Origin: Streptomyces sp. NBC_00370
GTDB lineage: Bacteria > Actinomycetota > Actinomycetes > Streptomycetales > Streptomycetaceae
Assembly (NCBI RefSeq): GCF_036084755.1
Contig: NZ_CP107968.1
Location: 2,982,501 to 3,046,500 of the forward strand
Direction of reading: 5' to 3'
Length of the DNA stretch: 64,000 nt
Shown: positions 61,313-64,000 of the stretch, in pieces
How positions within the stretch are numbered: position 1 is the first letter of the stretch
How the letters are laid out: the number at the start of each line of letters is the position of its first letter
Made by a program: the position numbers and the translations under genes
Notes under the pieces: generated by a model
The model's input: the letters and a program-made list of their open reading frames with translations, nothing else
What the model was told of the DNA's origin: nothing
The model's database searches: none

Positions 61313-63541
61313 TCAGCGGAGAGCCGCCGCCTTGGCCACCGCGTAGTGGTTGGCCACCCTCGCGGCGCCGAGCGCGCTCGGGTACACGGCCGTCTCGTCG
61401 AGCTGCCCGTTGAAGAAATTACTGGTGGGCGCCGAGGGCCAGCCGGTCAGCGTGTCGGCGCCGACCCGCCAGTAGCCGGTGGCCACCGCCGAGGTGGTGA
61501 CGGTGTTGTTGCCGACGATCTTGCCGTCGACGTAGAACCGCATGCCGCCGGTGCCCTGCGCCGCCACGACCTGGTGCCAGGCGCCGTTGTTGTACGCCGC
61601 CGGGCTGACCAGCGTCTTGACGCCGCCGCTGTTCACACCGAAGACGAGCTTGCCGTTGTTGGCCATGTACACGTTTTCGTCGTGGCGCTTGCTGGCCGCG
61701 GTCGTGTTGTCGCCGAACCCGATCAGCATGCCGCCGGTCTTGGTGGTCGTCTTGAACCACGTCTCCAGGGCGTACGTGCTCGGCTGCGCGATGCGCCGGT
61801 CGGCGTAGAGCCACTGGGTCGTGCCGTTGAAGCCGATCGCGGTGGACGGACCCGTCGTGGCGCCCGGAGTCTGGCGCAGCGCGGGGGAGTTGACGTGCAC
61901 GCCCGAGTTGTTCGCGCCGGACAGATCGGCGACGAACGGGGTCGCCGGGTCGTCGTAGCGCCAGTAGAGCTGCGCGCCGTCGGCGATGACGGTGGCCGGG
62001 TAGTTCTGCGTCGCCGAGGCCGCCGTCACGGACGCGGTCGCCGACAGGGCGCTGGTGTTGCCGGCCGCGTCGGACGCGGTGACCCGGTAGGTGTAGCTCG
62101 TGCCGGCCGTGACCGCGGTGTCCTTGACGGTGACCTGGGGCCGCGCCCACATCAGCGAGTCGCCCTGCACGGTCGCCAGCGGTGTGGTGGAGCCGTTGCG
62201 GTAGACCTTGTACGTCAGCCGCGAGTCGTCCGTGTCGTAGCTGGAGCGCCAGCGCACCTGCACCTCGCCCGGCTTGACGCTGGTCGCCGAGACGATCGGT
62301 ACGGTCGGCGCGCCCTTGTCGCCGGTCGAGGCGAACCGGGTGAGCCCCTGCGCGGGTGCGCCGTTGACGGTGGTGAACTCCCCGCCCGACCAGAGGTACT
62401 GGGTGCTCCCCGACGTCGCGATGGTGAGGGCGCGCGGGCCGATCTGCTCACCGATGCCGTCGTTGGTGTTCGGGAACCAGCCCAGCTTGCCGATGGCCGT
62501 GGTGGGCTGCGCCAGGAAGTGGTGCCGCGCGCCGTCGGGGAACTCCCCGACGCTGGAGCAGTCATGGGCGTGCGAGGCGCTGTAGAGCACCCGCTGGTAC
62601 GCCTTCAGCGCCTGCGTGGCCCCCAGGCAGGTGTCGCGCCAACGCTGTTCCAGCGTGTCGGCGTTGAGGGCTATTCGGCCGTCGAAGACACCGCCGCCGG
62701 TGCCCTCGTTGCCGGTGTAGATGCCGGACGCGTCGGTCTCGACGGCCTTGACCACGGAGGTCGGCGGGATGAATCCCGGGTACGCCTTCGTCACCGCGCC
62801 GGACGTGGCGTTCACCACGGCCAGGGCGTGCGAGGCGGTCCCGTTGACGGTGTTGAAGTCCCCGCCGAGCACCACGTTCGCGCCGTCGGAGGTCACCGCG
62901 AGGGCGCGGCCCGGCTCGTCGGCGTTGGCGGTGAAGGGCAGTACGGCGGCGTCGGCGAGCCCGACGGCCGCGTAGCGCTGCCGCGTCACACCGCTGACCG
63001 TGCTGAAGTCGCCCCCGGCGTACAGGGTGTCGTCGGTGACCGCCAGCGTCCGCACGGTGGCGGAGAAGACGGGGCGGAACGACGTCTTGGGTGTGCAGGT
63101 GGCGATGTCGATGGCGGCGAGGCTGCTGACCGGTGTGCCGTTGACCGCGCCGAAGTAACCGCCCGCGTAGAGCGTCTTCTTGTCCGGCGAGACGGCGAGC
63201 GCGCGCACGGTCGCCGTACCGCTGCTGAGCGTGAAGGACAGCTTGCATCCGGTGGGCGCGCCGGTCGCGGCGTCGAACGCGGCGAAGTTCACGGCGGGTT
63301 GGGCGGCGCCGGCCGCGCCGTCGGGCGGTCGCAGCGCGGAGAACGTACCTCCGGCGAAGACGACACCGTCGGTCTGGGCGAGCGCCCAGACGATCCCGTT
63401 GGTCTGCCATGTCGGCAGGTCGTCGGCGGTGAACCCCACCGGCGGCGTGACCGCGACCGCCTCGGGCGCCGCGATCACCCCCAGGCCGACGGTGGCGAAC
63501 GACAGGACGAGAGCCGCGGACAGGGCTCTTGATCTACGCAT
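61313..63541 (-). CDS. Secreted multidomain protein: beta-propeller-like repeats, fibronectin III, LamG
   Basis: A 742-residue exported protein starting at the ATG at 63541 with GGGGGG upstream. The signal peptide (MRRSRALSAALVLSFATVGL, cleaved near AVA about residue 30) is followed by at least five propeller-like repeats of the form VFAGGTFSAL, LYAGGYFGAVNGTPVSSLAA, LYAGGDFSTVSGVTRQRYAA, VVLGGDFNTVNGTASHALAV and LWSGGEFTTVNGAPAQGLTR. A fibronectin type III domain (VPIVSATSVKPGEVQVRWRS) and a C-terminal LamG/concanavalin domain (ALETWFKTTTKTGGMLIGFG, GQLDETAVYPSAL) complete it. There are no catalytic motifs. It is probably an extracellular binding or surface protein. Confidence 0.85.
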   Translation of the reverse strand: MRRSRALSAALVLSFATVGLGVIAAPEAVAVTPPVGFTADDLPTWQTNGIVWALAQTDGVVFAGGTFSALRPPDGAAGAAQPAVNFAAFDAATGAPTGCKLSFTLSSGTATVRALAVSPDKKTLYAGGYFGAVNGTPVSSLAAIDIATCTPKTSFRPVFSATVRTLAVTDDTLYAGGDFSTVSGVTRQRYAAVGLADAAVLPFTANADEPGRALAVTSDGANVVLGGDFNTVNGTASHALAVVNATSGAVTKAYPGFIPPTSVVKAVETDASGIYTGNEGTGGGVFDGRIALNADTLEQRWRDTCLGATQALKAYQRVLYSASHAHDCSSVGEFPDGARHHFLAQPTTAIGKLGWFPNTNDGIGEQIGPRALTIATSGSTQYLWSGGEFTTVNGAPAQGLTRFASTGDKGAPTVPIVSATSVKPGEVQVRWRSSYDTDDSRLTYKVYRNGSTTPLATVQGDSLMWARPQVTVKDTAVTAGTSYTYRVTASDAAGNTSALSATASVTAASATQNYPATVIADGAQLYWRYDDPATPFVADLSGANNSGVHVNSPALRQTPGATTGPSTAIGFNGTTQWLYADRRIAQPSTYALETWFKTTTKTGGMLIGFGDNTTAASKRHDENVYMANNGKLVFGVNSGGVKTLVSPAAYNNGAWHQVVAAQGTGGMRFYVDGKIVGNNTVTTSAVATGYWRVGADTLTGWPSAPTSNFFNGQLDETAVYPSALGAARVANHYAVAKAAALR

Positions 63542-63615
63542 GGTCCCCCCAGTGCTGTGTAGCGCGAAGAATAGGAGCGAATCGCCCGGGTCAACCACCC
63601 CGCACGGCATAGCAC

Positions 63616-63642
63616 TTGGCAAAAACGTGCGAATGGTATGAT
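63616..63642 (+). promoter_or_regulatory. Extended -10 promoter of a short leader or small RNA
   Basis: TTGGCA (63616-63621) and TATGAT (63637-63642) are 15 bp apart, and TGG before TATGAT gives an extended -10. The surrounding bases are AT-rich. Transcription would start near 63,649, about 110 bp upstream of the aldo/keto reductase start. Confidence 0.5.
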
Positions 63643-63657
63643 CACGATCAGCACTTC

Positions 63658-63698
63658 AGCCTTCCCGGCGCGGATCCACACCGCCGGGGAGGCTTTTT
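63658..63698 (+). terminator. Intrinsic terminator-like hairpin with T-run in a leader
   Basis: The arms AGCCTTCCCGGCG and CGCCGGGGAGGCT form a 13-bp stem with one mismatch and a 10-nt loop, followed by TTTT. It lies immediately after the promoter at 63616-63642 and before the aldo/keto reductase gene, with no coding sequence on this strand upstream. It is either an attenuator or the end of a very short RNA. Confidence 0.65.
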
Positions 63699-63760
63699 CG
63701 CGTGCTCCGACGCGCACTCCCCACTCCCACGACAAGCCCTGGACAAGGACGTGCCACTCC

Positions 63761-64000
63761 ATGACCACAGAGACGAACGCGGCCGCGGCGGCGGGTACCT
63801 GGACCCTCGGCGATCTGACGGTCAACCGCATCGGCTTCGGCGCGATGCGGCTGGCCGGCGGTGTCGCCTTCAGCGACGGGCCATCGGCCGACCGGGAGCG
63901 GTCGATCGGTGTGCTGCGGCGCGCCGTCGAGCTGGGCGTGAACCACATCGACACGGCGTCGTTCTACTTCTCACCGCTGCGGTCGGCCAACGAGCTGATC
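63761..64000 (+). CDS. Aldo/keto reductase (C-terminus beyond window)
   Basis: Eighty codons from the ATG at 63761 (MTTETNAAAAAGTWTLGDLT) to the window edge. The sequence TVNRIGFGAMRLAGGVAFSD, RAVELGVNHIDTASFYFSPL, and ANELI matches the N-terminal strands of aldo/keto reductases; the Asp of HIDTA and the Tyr of ASFYF are the first two members of the catalytic tetrad. NADPH-dependent carbonyl reduction is the family activity and the substrate is unknown. A promoter and a terminator-like hairpin lie in its leader. Confidence 0.88.
   Translation, partial: MTTETNAAAAAGTWTLGDLTVNRIGFGAMRLAGGVAFSDGPSADRERSIGVLRRAVELGVNHIDTASFYFSPLRSANELI

Overview
The window is very GC-rich and strongly biased to G or C at third codon positions. 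It has GTG and TTG starts, many 4-bp ATGA/GTGA stop-start overlaps, and families typical of Streptomyces (DUF397/DUF5753, DUF574, DUF6624, DUF6879, peptidase S37). I read it as an interior chromosomal segment of a Streptomyces. From memory, the gene order resembles the S. coelicolor region running from an inositol/mmsA block past citA to the acdH/methylcrotonyl-CoA carboxylase block. No rRNA, tRNA, insertion sequence, prophage or CRISPR array was found.

Layout. (1) 1-8090: a catabolic block of unknown substrate with MmgE/PrpD, a DUF35 protein, a cysteine-less thiolase-like protein, two class III CoA-transferases, a cupin and a Rieske protein on the minus strand, then a divergent D-2-hydroxyacid dehydrogenase and an orphan substrate-binding lipoprotein. 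(2) 8371-12920: a regulatory cluster with DUF574 methyltransferase, DUF397 protein, DUF5753-type XRE regulator, divergent anti-sigma-like ATPase, DUF6624, DUF1772 and a HTH regulator with a 4x21-bp tandem repeat. (3) 12952-16439: an ABC-2 permease plus a secreted-type S15-like hydrolase fused to an ABC ATPase. (4) 16574-23909: myo-inositol catabolism (iolC, aldolase-like gene, iolB, iolD, mmsA/iolA, divergent iolE-like gene). (5) 24080-28711: small HTH gene, CsoR box and copZ, a candidate small RNA, citrate synthase and a RecD2-like helicase. (6) 28968-34223: a second sugar module (Gfo/Idh dehydrogenase, DUF993, two TIM-barrel isomerases, LacI regulator). (7) 34407-41712: exported NagZ-type GH3 enzyme, exported S37 tripeptidyl aminopeptidase and a tandem ABC exporter. 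(8) 41806-47524: ureohydrolase, ThDP enzyme and sodium symporter operon with a divergent PucR regulator. (9) 47558-51032: an accessory four-gene block with a STAND/NB-ARC-TPR protein and a small helical protein. (10) 51129-57614: leucine/isovalerate degradation (acyl-CoA dehydrogenase, HMG-CoA lyase, biotin-dependent carboxylase alpha and beta) with a divergent TetR and twin operators. (11) 57615-64000: peroxiredoxin, phosphatase-like protein, TesB thioesterase, acyl-CoA dehydrogenase, a secreted propeller/Fn3/LamG protein and the start of an aldo/keto reductase.

The most striking item is block 9. The small protein ends in the motif RIYQAGRDLRITE. The STAND protein, whose GTG overlaps the small protein's stop codon, begins with the matching RVYQSRGDQHITE. 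A matched motif at the C-terminus of a small helical protein and at the N-terminus of an adjacent NLR-like receptor is the layout described for bacterial amyloid-signalling (BASS/RHIM-like) pairs. It suggests a cell-death or anti-phage switch between otherwise metabolic genes. Other points of interest are the hydrolase-ABC ATPase fusion, the thiolase-like/DUF35 pair that may be an aldolase, the candidate RNA next to citrate synthase, and a short promoter-terminator unit near 63,650.
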